Positions 11,282 through 23,279 of a stretch of DNA of 64,000 bases are shown here, piece after piece (the stretch's first letter is position 1; each line of letters starts with the position of its first letter). A program made the position numbers and the translations under genes. The DNA is from Macrolepiota albuminosa. Taxonomy: Eukaryota > Basidiomycota > Agaricomycetes > Agaricales > Agaricaceae. Below the pieces are notes generated by a model. It had not been told where the DNA came from and made no database searches. It worked only from the letters and a program-made list of their open reading frames with translations. The stretch lies in the NCBI GenBank assembly GCA_027475525.1, contig JAMWFC010000055.1, positions 2,939,042 through 3,003,041 of the forward strand, read 5' to 3'.

Positions 11282-14200
11282 ATGCAGAATATCAAGGCAG
11301 ACCAAAAACAACGCGGGTTGAGGATGTTATCTTTGGGTATGCTCTTTTCGACCGCGAGTAGCGATTGCTAACAGTACTGGAATGATCATCCAGATGACGG
11401 TGGTGTACGTGGACTGTCTGAGCTTATTATTCTCCAAGAAATAATGTTACGTCTAATGCACCTGGAGAAAGCTCAATCTCTGCCTAAGCCTTGTGATTAT
11501 TTTGATATAATCGGTGGAGCTGGTACAGGAGGGTACGTAACAAAGCATCACTACAGAGTTGGATAATTAATGATGAGGTATATCAGAGTAATTGCGTTGA
11601 TGCTTGGTCGACTCCGTATGCCCATTGACCTGGCAATTGAGAAGTATGTCTTGTTCAGCCGGGAGGTCTACTCTGATGTCAAGCAATGGAGCCTTCGGGA
11701 TGAGAAGTTCAAGGCAACTATCTTTGAGTCCGGCATGAAAAGCATCTTACGATCTGCTGGGTTTCCAGAGGATGTCTTGATGAAAGAGGATGATCCTCTC
11801 TGCAGAAGGTACTAAAATCTTTTTCATTCCTGATTCTCAGCTGACATTATAATCACCTGAAAAGTTTTGTGGTGGCTCTTCCTTCTGCCAATATGACACC
11901 TCGGATCTTCAGGACATATGAGGTAAATGCCAATCTAGGTTATAATTGTACATTGGTGCAAGCTGCCCGTGCCACAACTGCTACTCCTCAATTTTTCAAG
12001 CCTCTGTCTATTACTTCTGGTGGAGTCTGTGAGACCTTCATAGGTGCAGGTTTACGCTATAGCAATCCAACTCGCCTTGTTATAAAAGAGGCTGTAACAG
12101 TTTTTGGTTTTTCTCAACCAGTAGCATGTTTGGTCAGTATAGGAGCAGGGCATACTGGTCATGTTTCCTGGAAGCCCACCAATGTTATTGGCCAAAAAAT
12201 GACAGGACTGCTTTACCAGATAGCTACTGATTGTGAAGAGTTAGCTGAGAACTTTGAGGAGGACTATCTGCAAATGCCTGGCTTGTTTTACAGACTTAAT
12301 GTAGAACAAGGGCTTCAAAAGATGGCTCTTGATGATTGGAATAGGCAGGGAGAAGTAAAAGCACATACTCAGTCCTATTTGCAGAAGGCCAAAGTTACAG
12401 AGAAATTGAATGGTCTTACAAACACTTTGTATAGTTGTCTTCAACAAACCACTCTTGAGGTTCTTAGTGAGTAGCTGGATTTAAATTGAATGGCTTTTTT
12501 TGACATTTATTAGGGGGTGGAACTATGCCTCCAAGCTTTTTTGATAACCAAACAACTTCACATCTACTTGCACCAGCACCTCTTCCCATTATTCCTCCTC
12601 CATCTTCACTGTTTACTGGCAGAGAAGACATTTTGCATCATCTTGAAAGTTGTTTTAATCCTTATCCATCTTCATTGAAAGTGCAAGTGCAGAAGCATTG
12701 TGTGCTGCATGGCTTAGGTGGAGCTGGAAAGACACAGATTGCACTGCATTTTTGCCAAGAGTTTGGAAGCAGGTATGGAACATCTACATTTTATCCAAGT
12801 CATAATTTAATTTGATCAAGTAGATTTTCTGCTATTTATATGATAAATGCTAGTTCTAAAGCATCAATTGAGCAGTTCTTGACTTTACTTGCTCAGAGTG
12901 CTCATTTGAGTGATACTACACCTACTGCTGCTCTCACATGGCTATGTTTACAAAAAGAAAAGTGGTTGATGCTTTTTGACAATGCTGATGACCCTGATAT
13001 TGATTTACAAGAATTCTTTCCAAAATGTAGTCATGGAAATATTCTTATAACAAGTAGAAATGAAGCATCTAAAATATATGCACCTGAAAATCACTATAAA
13101 ATTGGAGAATTGACTCCTGAAGACTCATTGAAAGCTTTTTATAAAGCTAGTCAGAGGGAGAAAACTGAAGAAGGGCCTGCAAATGATCTTGTTAAAGAAT
13201 TAGGTTATTTGGCATTAGCTATTGTTCAGGCAGGAAGCTATCTCTTTTATAATCAACATATTGAGGTAAAGCAGTATCTTGAAAGATATAAAGAAAATAA
13301 AGAGAGATATTTAGCAACAGCAACAAAGCAGAAAATTGATAGCTATCAATTGTCTGTTTTTGCTACATGGAATCTGAGCTATCAAAAGTTGGATGAAAGA
13401 GCAAAGGCACTTCTCATGATATGCAGTGTGTTACACAACTCTAGAATACCTGTTTCAATTCTTGGAAAAGCATGGAGAAATCTATCTAATATTTCTGATA
13501 TCAATACTGAAGAATTACAGAACTTTCTTAAAATGTTTGTAACATATGACAAGGATTGGAGTGATGAATTAGTTGAAAGAGCAGTTGACATGCTCAGATC
13601 ATATTCATTAGTGGAAATAAGAGACAGAGGCGATACACTATTAGAAATTCACTCACTTGTTCATAGTTGGGCTTTTAAATCCTTATCAAAAAAAGAACAG
13701 ATGAAAGCCCAGAAATGTGCACAACAGCTATTTTACCATTTACAAGATGAAAACTTGGAATACTATGATGCAGCTCAATGGGTATTGCATGTACTGGCAT
13801 TGATGCAGCATTTAAACTATAAATGTGAGAATTACAAATTGGCAAAGGCATTAAGCAGGATTTTCTATGTTGCACATTTTTGGAATGAAGCAGAAAAGCT
13901 TCAGCAGCAGGTACTTGAAGAATGTGAGAAATTGCTGGGAAGTAGGCATCATGATACTATTCAAGTTATGTCTCATCTTGCAGAAATACTTTGGCAAAGT
14001 GGAAAACTAAAGGAGGCTGAGAATCTTGAACAAGATGTGCTAAAAATTAGAATAGAAGTCTCTGGAAAAAATCATCCAGATACAGTTCAAACTATGTCTA
14101 ATCTTGCAGCAATAATTAGAAAAGGTGGAAAATTTGAAGAGGCTAAGAATCTTATACAAAAAGTGCTCAAGATTAGAAAAGAAGCTTTTGGGAACAATCA

Positions 14201-15167
14201 TCCAGACACAGTTCAAGCTATGTCTGATTTTGCCACAATACTTCGACAAAGTGGAAGACTGGAAGAAGCTAAAAATCTTGAACAAGAAGTGCTGAAATAT
14301 AGAATAGAAGTCTTTGGAAAAAATCATCCAGACACAGTTAAAGCCATGTCTAATCTTGCTGCGACACTTTGGCAAAGTGGAAAACTGGAAGAAGCTGAAA
14401 ACCTTGAACAAGAGGTACTGAAATTCAGAAGAGAAACTTTTGGAAGCAATCATCCAGACACAGTTGAAGCCATGTCTGACCTTGCTATAACAATTAAAAC
14501 AGGTGGAAAACTAGAAGAGGCTAAATATCTTGAACAAAAGATACTTAACATTAGAAGAGAGGCCTTTGGAAACAATCATCCAGACACACTTCAAGCTATA
14601 GCTAATCTTGCTATTACATTGAGAAATAGCGGAAAATTGGAGGAGGCTGAAAATCTTGAACTAGAAGTGCTTAACAATTGGAGAGAAGCCTTTGGAAGCA
14701 ATCATCCAGCCACAGTTCAAGCTATGGCTAATCTTGCTATTACAATGAGAAATAGTAGAAAATTGGAGGAGGCTGAAAATCTTGAACTAGAAGTGCTTAA
14801 CATTCGGAGAAAGGCCTTTGGAAACAATCATCTAGACACAGTTCAAGCTATGTCTAATCTTGCTATAACATTTTGGCAAAGTGGAAAACTGGAAGAGGCT
14901 GAGAATCTTGAACAAGAAGTGCTCAAATTTAGAAGAGAAGCTTTGGGAAGCAATCATCCAGATACATTTCAAGCTATGTCTCATCTTGCTGTAACACTTT
15001 GGCAAAGTGGAAAACTAGAAGAAGCTAAGAGTCTTGAACAAGAAGTACTCAACATTAGAAGAGAGGCTTTTGGAAGTAATCATCCAGATACAGTTGAAGC
15101 CATGTCTCATCTTGCTGTAACACTTTGGCAGAGTGGAAAACTAGAGGAAGCTAAAAATCTTGAATAA
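11282..15167 (+). CDS. patatin-NB-ARC-TPR NLR-like protein (STAND family), ended early by an in-frame stop
   Basis: Six exons: 11282-11336, 11394-11532, 11587-11808, 11865-12466, 12514-12772, 12824-15167; 1206 residues up to TAA at 15165. The N-terminal patatin domain has the oxyanion motif DDGGVRG, but where a G-x-S-x-G nucleophile is expected it reads GGAGTGG, so the serine is a glycine; GVIALMLGRLRM follows. NB-ARC: P-loop GLGGAGKT at about residues 406-413, Walker B LMLFDNAD about 474-481, LITSRNEA, and ELGYLALA in the GLPL position. From about residue 770 come 42-residue TPR units ending HPDTVQAM. Fungal proteins of this architecture are thought to act in non-self recognition. The frame stays open for over 2.3 kb although this part has almost no CpG, while the first ~450 bp are CpG-normal. 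The stop is a CAA-to-TAA change; the same frame then continues. Confidence 0.88.
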
Positions 15168-15866
15168 GAAGTGCTCAACATTAGAAGGAAAGCCTTTGGA
15201 AGCAATTATCCAGAAACAGTTCAAGCCATGTCTAATCTTGCTATAACAATTAGAACAAGTGGTCAACTAGAGGAGGCTGAGAATCTTGAACAAGAAGTGC
15301 TCAATATTAGAAGAGAAATCTTTGGAAACAATCATCCAGATACAGTTCAAGCCATGTCTAATCTTGCTATAACAATTAGAACAAGTGGTCAACTAGAGAA
15401 GGCTGAGAATCTTGAACAAGAAGTGCTGAATATTAGAAGAGAAATCTTTGGAAACAATCATTTAGATACAGTTCAAGCCATGTCTAATCTTGCTATAACT
15501 TTTTGGCAAAGTGGAAAACTGGATGAAGCTGAGAATTTTGAACAAGAAGTGCTCAATATTAGAAGAAAAACCTTTGGAAACAATCATCCAGATACAGTCC
15601 AGGCTATGTCTAACCTTGCTGTAACAATTAGAACAAGTGGAAAACTGGAGGAGGCTGAGAATCTTGAGCAAGAAGTGCTTAATATTAGAAGAAAAACCTT
15701 TGGAAACAATCATCCAGATACAGTCCAGGCTATGTCTAACCTTGCTGTAACAATTAGAACAAGTGGAAAACTGGAGGAGGCTGAGAACCTTGAGCAAGAA
15801 GTGCTCAATATTAGGAGAGAAACCTTTGGAAACAATCATCTAGATATCAGTTCAAGCTATCTTTAA
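13886..15866 (+). repeat. 126-bp tandem repeat array encoding 42-residue TPR units
   Basis: About 16 units of 126 bp, each around A-x-NHPDTVQAM-SNLA-x-SGKLEEAENLEQ. Some neighbours are almost identical: the units beginning near 15591 and 15717 match base for base over most of their length, which points to recent unequal exchange or gene conversion. Confidence 0.9.
15168..15866 (+). pseudogene. TPR-array continuation beyond the internal stop
   Basis: Directly after TAA 15165-15167 the same frame codes for six more TPR units, up to a stop at 15864-15866. There a 1-bp insertion relative to the other units (GATATCAGTT instead of GATACAGTT) shifts the frame. So the ancestral protein probably extended through here. 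Whether the stop is read through, is polymorphic in the species, or is a sequencing error cannot be told from one sequence. Confidence 0.8.
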
Positions 15867-16095
15867 TTTTGCTATAACACTTGGAAAAACTGAAAAAGTG
15901 GAAGAAGCTGAGAATCTTGAACAAGAAGTGCTTGATATCAGAAAAAAAGTTTTCAGAAACAATTATTTATTGTAATAAAATTTAAAAATAAGAGAAAACT
16001 GAAAGAGGCTGAGCATTCTAAACAATAAGTATTTAATATCAAGAAAGCTGCCTTTGAGAGCAATTATCCAGACACAGTTTGAGCCATGTTTCTTT
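15867..16095 (+). pseudogene. decayed 3' TPR units
   Basis: Two degenerate units are still visible (GAAGAAGCTGAGAATCTTGA near 15900; AATTATCCAGACACAGTTTG near 16062) with stops and indels in all frames. This is the eroded end of the array. Confidence 0.7.
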
Positions 16096-16466
16096 AACAT
16101 TGTAAAAGATGATAATAGGTAAGTCTCAGTTCTCAGTTTCAAATGCATAGAAATTCAAGTTTATAGTAGACAAGGTGAACTACATAGTATTTATAGGATA
16201 GCCACCTACTTATACCTTACTCTTTGCATTTTACTTTGTAGTTGTAATAATAAGAGATATAAAATGCTATTAAGTACATCTACTCTGCATTTATAGTATT
16301 ACTGCTTAGACTGACACCAGTATATACAAGTAGGCAGAATGGGAAGTGCACAAGTATTTCTATGTTAAACAAACTACAAGAGCTAGTGATGTTGGGACAA
16401 CTGATGATATTGCTAAAAATATAATATTTACAAGACATGTCTTGGAACTTTCCATGTAATAAACAG
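16096..16466. other. CpG-free AT-rich sequence
   Basis: No gene or repeat boundary recognised between the eroded TPR units and the solo LTR. Confidence 0.35.
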
Positions 16467-16971
16467 TGTAAGAGCGACCTCTAGAGGCTGTGGCTCAGTC
16501 ACACAGCTGGCAGAGGAAGATCCAAAGTGTATTAGAATATATACTGACAATATCATGATAGCCACTCACCTGGCAGAGGGAGATCCAAAGAGAACAAGTC
16601 TAGGAATTTCCTATGTCAGGTTGGATGCTTCTGGGGCCTCTGAAGCATGGAAAACAACTGTACAGTGCAATAAAACCTTAAAAACTCAAAAATTGCCTAC
16701 ACAAACAATTGCACAAATAAGGGGCAAACTCTGGCAAATTCTGGCAAACTCTGGCTTATATAAGCAGTCTAGAAGCAATGCTAAGGGGCCCACACTTGTC
16801 TGAATGGTAGCTAAAGAACCAGAGCACCTCAAGGGCTGAGAGTGTTACTAACAGATAGTGTTGAAAGAATAGAAACAGTAAAATGAAATAATGTCAGAAG
16901 AAATAAGAGAATGAATGAAGGGAGAGTAAAGAGATAAGGAGTGAGAAAAGGAAGAAATGAGGAGTTTGACA
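16467..16971 (+). mobile_element. solo LTR, family LTR-1
   Basis: 505 bp running TGTAAGAGCGACC to GAGTTTGACA with TG...CA ends. Flanks are AACAG (16462-16466) and AATAG (16972-16976), a 5-bp target duplication differing by one transition. Same family as 24995, 29449, 42416 and 43339. CpG-depleted, hence old. Confidence 0.8.
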
Positions 16972-17259
16972 AATAGCTTAATGCTAAATATAGATATAAC
17001 TAGACAAAAAGACTATGTATTTACATTTCAATCATTTGATAATTTAATTTATGGCATATATATTACTTATATTCTACAAGTTCACTATATTTTAGTGTTG
17101 CCTAGCATTTTGGCTATAGTACACTTACTGTTACTGGTGGTACCAAACTGTTTCTATTAAAAAAGGGACAAAGAAATGTGTTATGCCATTTTCAATATTT
17201 CTAAAAAAAATTGAAAAATGAAAATGCTTTTTTCTAAGATAAAAAGTTCATATAGAACA

Positions 17260-17990
17260 TTTATCAATCATCTCTTGCACTCCTTCCATCACTATCCCTC
17301 CAAACTCAAATATTCAAGCTTTATCTTTTTCATGAAACCAAGTTCTATTAAAAGATCTCATTGTCTCTGCATCTGTATCTTTATTCATGCTAACCCATAG
17401 GGGATTTGATTAGCAGGTTTGCATGCAATGGCCACAGAATGCATCAGGAGACATAGGCAAAAAGCTTGCCAATTCAGGATGCATGTGCCTGTACATAGTG
17501 AAGAAATGTGTGCATATGCAGCACATATCTGTGCCCATGTAGCATAAGGGTAGTGCAAGCTCAGGCTCAGGAATGATAGGGCATATGGCAAGTAGAAGCT
17601 TATGCCCAAGTGCAAATTTCCTATGCCAGACATAGGATAGATCATTTTTGTCGCAGATAGCTAGTGATGGCACTCAAATAAGAGCAGTACAGGTTGTTAT
17701 TCAAGCTTGCAGACATTGAAGTGGATATTGGAGCTTACAAAGAGACCATTGGAACCAGACATTTTATGTTGAGAGGTTGTGTCAGTGATATGTCAATGAC
17801 AACAGTAGTATTGCTTGATATGCTATCATTGTTGGCAGAAATGTCCTCAGAATTTATATTTTTTACAGGGTGATGTCTAGATTAAAGTCTTGTATATGCT
17901 TCCAAAAGTGCAGACATATAGAATTCCAAAAGTGCAGACATATAGAGTAGAACATTCTAATATTTACATAGGCATACTATTACTCTGCAA
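17260..17990. repeat. dispersed segment, copy B (CpG-depleted)
   Basis: Parallel to copy A from the C-rich stretch onward. Copy A TTCGCGAAACCAAG is here TTCATGAAACCAAG, and TTCGCAGGCGACGGCC is TTTGCATGCAATGGCC. The peptide frame found in A and C has a stop here. A 27-bp block (TTCCAAAAGTGCAGACATAT) is doubled near 17905-17945. Confidence 0.75.
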
Positions 17991-19555
17991 TGTAAGTTTT
18001 TGTTGGTCAAAGAACATTTAAAATTTATATTTATTTCTGATCCTCCCTCATTATCTCCAATCCATTTTTCACTGGGAGCACTCAGGCTCATGAGCCTGGT
18101 TTTGCACAACTGTATATATAATCTTGAGTATGCTGCAGCACAGCAACTGATACTCAATCATTCTTTACATCATGTATTTTATATACATCAAATTTCCTTC
18201 TTGCTAACACTATTTTTTCCATTGCAATGAAGCTATCTAGAGTCTACTAAATATATAAGAATCAACTGCAGCTATCTATCTTTAACTCAGTAGTAGTATG
18301 GTTGTTGTACTGGATACAATAGATGTGACCTACTTAGTATTGACAGGTAAGCTCCTAAGATATCTATGGAATTCCACTGAGGTTGATGCAATGGAGCAGG
18401 CCACTCATATACATTTGCCAATGCAATACATAGATACAAGGCTGTTGATGATAGCAAGTTTCCCTAAAGTAGCACTCATGTGCACTTGTTTTTCATCTTG
18501 AACTAGTCTGAGCATGTATGAAATAAGAGTGTTTCCTTTTTTAGTTGTAAATTTGCATTGCTGTAAATACATATTGATTGACTCAGGATATTAGAGACCC
18601 ATGCATCGTACAAAAAATTCTAATCCAATTTCATTCACCAGCATGTCAGAAAGACAATTGTTTGTTATCAAGAATACAAAATGGTCCTTGTTCAGCATAA
18701 TTACATTGTGAGACCAATTTCTGCATCCACCTGAACCAATGTTAATAAGGATCATGCCACAAATAATGTTGACTCACTGTCTTCATACTTATTATTAAAA
18801 AATATTAGTAACACCTTTTCAATGTTTTTGAGTGTCCTATCTTTACAAAGAATCTTTGCAGAATCTGTACCTATAGAATTGTAGTCTTGTGCTGTTTCTA
18901 CTGAAACTGAAGATGATGCGATAATGAGAGACAAGAGTAAAAAACAGACATATAATAAATAGTAGCTGAAATTCATAGATATACTAGCTGTCAAAAGAGA
19001 TTAAGCATCAGCTTCTGTTACATTTAAAAAAAACACTTACTACATTGATTTTACTTTTTATGTACAGATAGTGGTGAAGTAGAAGAACAGTCCAGCTATA
19101 AGTTTATTACATGTGCAATTGCAAGTTCTTATATGCTTTTCCTCCATGCAACATTAGACGGTAAATACAAACCTATTCAGATGTTTCAAAGTTGGATACA
19201 ACCAAAAAATATCAGTATAATAGTACCAGTGATAAATTTGAATTTTGTAGTGCTGATCCTATTTTTTATAGAGGCCACAATACACATCTATTGACCTTTT
19301 TATACCAGGAGACTACCTCAATTGGTATTTAATAGTTGAAAATTTAATTTTTTTCTTTTATTCCTACTTTGAATTCACCATTAGTTGGATAGTTGATTCT
19401 TTGATAACTTGTCTATCATTTCAAACAGCATTTTTCATTGTTGTTTGATGGCTAAAAAACTCTTCAATGATAAAATAGGGAGTCAAAACAAGAACAATCT
19501 GAACAGAAATTGTCTTTGATACTTCAAGAGAGATTATTGTAATTTACAATCTCTG
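17991..19555. other. CpG-depleted debris
   Basis: No intact gene. Contains a perfect 16-bp palindrome at 18083-18098 and short frames with no recognised similarity. Confidence 0.35.
18083..18098. repeat. perfect 16-bp palindrome
   Basis: CAGGCTCATGAGCCTG is its own reverse complement. It may be a remnant of a hairpin-bearing transposon end. Confidence 0.6.
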
Positions 19556-19559
19556 TGAG

Positions 19560-19840
19560 AAGTACTTGATGCATATTGAACTACAAAACTTAACTAGCCA
19601 GACAGGACATCATGACAAGACCATTCAAACTTCAAAATAAAATTATTGAGCATTTTTATAGGCTAGCCATATGTGGTTTTGTATCATCTCAGTAGCTGAG
19701 CATGACATAATTAATTGATGTGAATTTTGTAGATGATGATGATAATTATGCAGATTTCATAAGATTCAGAAAGCTTCTAGGCACTACAATCAACAGATCT
19801 ACATCTTTGGGCCTAGCTAATTTCAGTTCAGCTATTTAAA
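19560..19840 (+). pseudogene. F-box protein remnant 1
   Basis: Translates with stops as RPFKLQNKIIEHFYRLA and later DDDDNYADFIRFRKLLGTT, paralleling the better copy just downstream (LSFELQENIVGHL and FMKLLEAPQLCLG). CpG-free and non-functional. Confidence 0.45.
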
Positions 19841-20029
19841 CAAGACAGAGTTTTTCTATTATCATTGTTTGATGCTAGGAGGACTCTGGATGGAGAGTTA
19901 TGGCAAGCCTTCTTGGAAAAGAGGTGCCAATTAAGCACAACCACCCACAAGTCTCAATCTTCAAGAGGATTTCATTGTGGCTTGCAATCTTGGTACAAAA
20001 TGCACTATTCAGATTAAAGCATGAAGCTT

Positions 20030-21160
20030 GAATGGTAGTCCTGGTATACAATGGCAAGGCCAGACCTTTGCTTTCATTTGAACTTCAAGAAAATATTGTT
20101 GGGCACTTGTAGAATGACTACAGGTCATTCACCATATATAGTCTTGTATCATTTCAATGGTCCAAGAAAGCATGCATACTGCTGTTTTCAAATGTCATAG
20201 CTAGCATCTATGATGATATGACCTTTGTGAATGATAGTGATATTGCAAAATTGATGATCTTCATGAAACTTCTTGAAGCACCTCAATTGTGTCTTGGATG
20301 CTACATTTAACACATTTACATCTTGGGCTAGATTGTTTTGAGGAGATAGAAAGCTGACATGTTGTATTGGAAAGATATAACTATCTAATTGCTGTATTAT
20401 AAGCAATACTTCTGCAATTAACCTATGTTCATGGAATGATGCTAGCTGTATACACCTGGAAGATGATTTCTAAAGATGTGAAGTTTCGAATGAGGCACTT
20501 GACCAACATTGACTCTCTCAGTTGGCTTCAAGTCAATTTTAACTGCTTGAACTAGCTAGTTTTTTTCTCAGCAGATAACTTTTCCAAGCTCCAGACTTTA
20601 TGCATCAAGGAACTTAATGTGAAGGCTGTGTTTAAATTGACAAGTCCATGTTTGTTCAGTCTCTGAGTAGACTTGCATTTTTGCAGACTCTAGCACTATA
20701 TGTGGAACAGTCAACTGTGCCACTCCTTAATGTATTATTCAATGACATTTTTTCCATGCAGAACATCTACACATTTGATTTTAAGATTAATAATTGGTCC
20801 ACTTTAGGTTGTGCCAACTCCATCCTCACAGCTACTGGCCCTACTCTTCACATTCTTAAATTGCAAATTGACATCTATAATCGGTTTCTGAACAGTCCAG
20901 ATTTTGAGCTCATTCCTGCTCTCAGATGAATGGTGAACTTGAAATTGTTGTATTTTGTTAGATGGCCCAATATGAGTGATATCATATAGATAAAAAACAT
21001 CCTCCACACAATGAGCTCTGTGATATAAAAACTTGAGGAGATCCACTTCAGCTTCTCCCTTAACGATCTTGATTTTGTTTTTCTGGAATGTGCAATACTT
21101 GAACAAAAGATACTCAATATGAAGGTTATTGTGGAGCTTGTTGAATGAATATATGAAAAG
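20030..21160 (+). pseudogene. F-box protein remnant 2
   Basis: Near 20070-20130 the frame reads LLSFELQENIVGHL, stop, NDYRSFTIYSLVSFQWSKKA, a fungal F-box (LPxELQ..I..HL) followed by the usual SLVS..W segment. FMKLLEAPQLCLGC follows around 20263. A leucine-rich stretch (20648-20929) is typical of the C-terminal part. Stops and frameshifts throughout; CpG-depleted. Tandem with the remnant at 19560, so a local F-box duplication preceded decay. Confidence 0.6.
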
Positions 21161-21292
21161 TACAAGCTTTTAGAAATACTTAAGCAATCATTTTCAGAGT
21201 TGTTTAGACATGAGCAGGTTTATTTTGTAGGCTGGTAACAGTTATTATGATACAAAACACATCCAGCTTAATCCTGATGGACTATATTCATT

Positions 21293-21420
21293 CACTGGGT
21301 GCAAGAAATAATATTTTTTTTGCAAAACAATGTAAAAACATAATAAAAATAATCTAAATAATCTAAATAATTTTAGAATTTTATTTGGATATTTCTGTCA
21401 AAACTAGTTTTGACTGAAAA
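21293..21420 (+). mobile_element. half of a long-TIR MITE
   Basis: Starts CACTGGGTGCAAGAAATAAT and continues GCAAAACAATGTAAAAACAT, matching the left arm of the complete element at 50120-50477. The right arm is missing here. Confidence 0.6.
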
Positions 21421-21488
21421 GAGCACTCAACAATTGATGGATGACACCTGATGGTAATAGGCAGAAGAACACAGTGTCAAATATACGT

Positions 21489-22455
21489 CTAGAGTATGCC
21501 CCTAGAGATAGAACAAAGGCTGACAAAGCTTATCTGAAACTTCATATGGGGAGGCATGATCCATCCAACAGTAGAGCTCAAAACCCTAAATAAGCCATTT
21601 GAACAGGGAAGCAAAAAGCTCCTAGATCTGAAAGCAAGAAATAAGACCATTGAACTTATGAAAACTAAGTGCTTCCTGAATTTAAGTGCATCTTGTCCAA
21701 TATGGACAAAAATAATAGACTTGATAATAGAGATGAGCCTGCTCAAGAAGTGGAAGATAGAGAAGGACAGAGCATATAAGAACATATTTCTGCAATTCCT
21801 GTCAGCAAACACAAAAGAACATAAAAATAGCCTACTGTGATTTATAAGACAAATGCTGAAAATGATGTATAAGTATAAAGTCATGCCAGCCTCTACAAAA
21901 CTCCCACTAAAACTAAGGCTGGACATGCCCATATAGTATCACACTGATCTCATTAGGAAAAAGTACCAAGGCTACAACTTTGCCACCACAAAGTGTCAGA
22001 GAAAATACTACAGCATAATAACTGTGAAAGACCACTTGATCTTATAAAGAACACAAATAGTATACTGAATCCAGGCCACAGGCCAAAGAAAAACTGTAAG
22101 TGTGAAAATGTAAAACAGCAAAACTTACACAAATGCAGAATAAACATAAGAAAATTTCTAAATAAGCTACAGAAAGAATAGAACCTCCTAGAATAAGATG
22201 CTCTCAATAAAGAACAGATAAGTGATAGAATTATGAGCATGATAGATTTACAGACCTCCATCCTCTTTGATAAATCAATAAGAGTAGGAGACTTACTAAG
22301 AGAAAGCATATGCTTTTTCACAAATGATAACAATGAACACATAACAACAGAAAAACAGAGCAGCTTGTAAGAAGACTAGAAAAGAGAATGGGCTCAGCAC
22401 AATGGGTGCAGACATATATAGATGGTGCTTGCACAAACAATAAACACAAAAATGC
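21489..22455 (+). pseudogene. LINE (Tad1-like non-LTR retrotransposon) fragment, 3' part
   Basis: The 21556-21840 frame contains LNKPFEQGSKKLLDLKARNK, IELMKTKCFLNLS and WTKIIDLIIE, the segment between reverse transcriptase and RNase H in agaricomycete LINEs. Around 22400 YIDGACTNNKHKNA is the start of the RNase H domain (Y-x-DGAC). Stops break the rest. It ends where LTR-1-like sequence begins at about 22457. Confidence 0.6.
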
Positions 22456-22456
22456 T

Positions 22457-22884
22457 ATCAGAGGACTTCTCATCTCTTCCCTTTTTCACTCCTTACTCCT
22501 TCTGTTAGAACTTGATATTGTATTTGATGTTTATCTGACAGACAAGATAAGTTCTGATTCTCAGTCAGTATATGATTGACTGCATTAACTGACAGACAAA
22601 TTAAGTTCTGATCTATCTGATAGCATATTAATTATGTGGTTGGTAGAAATATAGACTATTTGACTCACCCTCAGTCAGTATATAATTGACTAAGGGTGTC
22701 AGTAGCTAGTGCCTGTATATATATATGCAAAAATGACAATGGAAGGCCACATTATAGCTAGTGTGATATGTGTGATATTGAAGAGTTGAAAGAGTAAGTG
22801 AGACAATGGAGTGGTGTTTCAATGGGAGGAGATAGACATGAATATAGGATCAATGGTGGCATATTTCCAGGTATCTAACACCTT
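22457..22884. other. short LTR-1 end fragment plus hairpin-bearing noncoding DNA
   Basis: 22457-22500 resembles the reverse-strand LTR-1 terminus (AGAGGACTTCTCATCTCTTC). Then two hairpins of the CTCAGTC family; no coding sequence. Confidence 0.4.
22666..22698. repeat. hairpin repeat with one mismatch
   Basis: CACCCTCAGTC (22666-22676) faces GACTAAGGGTG (22688-22698); the right arm differs from the perfect copies by one G-to-A change. Loop 11 nt. Confidence 0.7.
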
Positions 22885-23245
22885 CAGTCTCTTTTCATTC
22901 ATTTTCTTATTTCTTCTATCACTCTTTTACCTTACTACTTCTATTCTTTCAACATTGTCTATTAGTACTACTTTTAGCCTATGAGGTGCTCTGGTTCTTT
23001 AGCTATCATTTAGACAAGTGTGGCCTCTTCAACACTGCATAAAGGCTGCTTACATAAGCTGAAGTTTGCCAGAGCTTTTCCCTTGTTTGTGCAATTATTG
23101 ATATTGTCAATTTTTGAGTTTTTTAAAGGTTTGTTGTCTTGTACAGTTGTTTCCCATGCTTCAGAGGCTTTAAAAGCATTCAACTTGGCATAGGGAATCT
23201 TTAGACTTGTTCTCTTTAGATCTCCCTCTGCCAGGTAAGTAGTTA
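22885..23245 (-). mobile_element. partial LTR-1
   Basis: Reverse-strand LTR-1 from the CTATTCTTTCAACATTGTCT region to GATCTCCCTCTGCCAGGT; both ends missing. It lies directly beyond the 3' end of the Copia remnant at 23280-24770, so it may be that element's LTR, though the link is unproven. Confidence 0.55.
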
Positions 23246-23279
23246 TTTGTTGGAAGATGCCATATCAGCTCTGCATAAT

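Noticed and set aside
13382..15839. Long minus-strand ORFs across the TPR array.
   Set aside because: They arise because the 126-bp unit happens to be stop-free in an antisense frame; they repeat with the same period.
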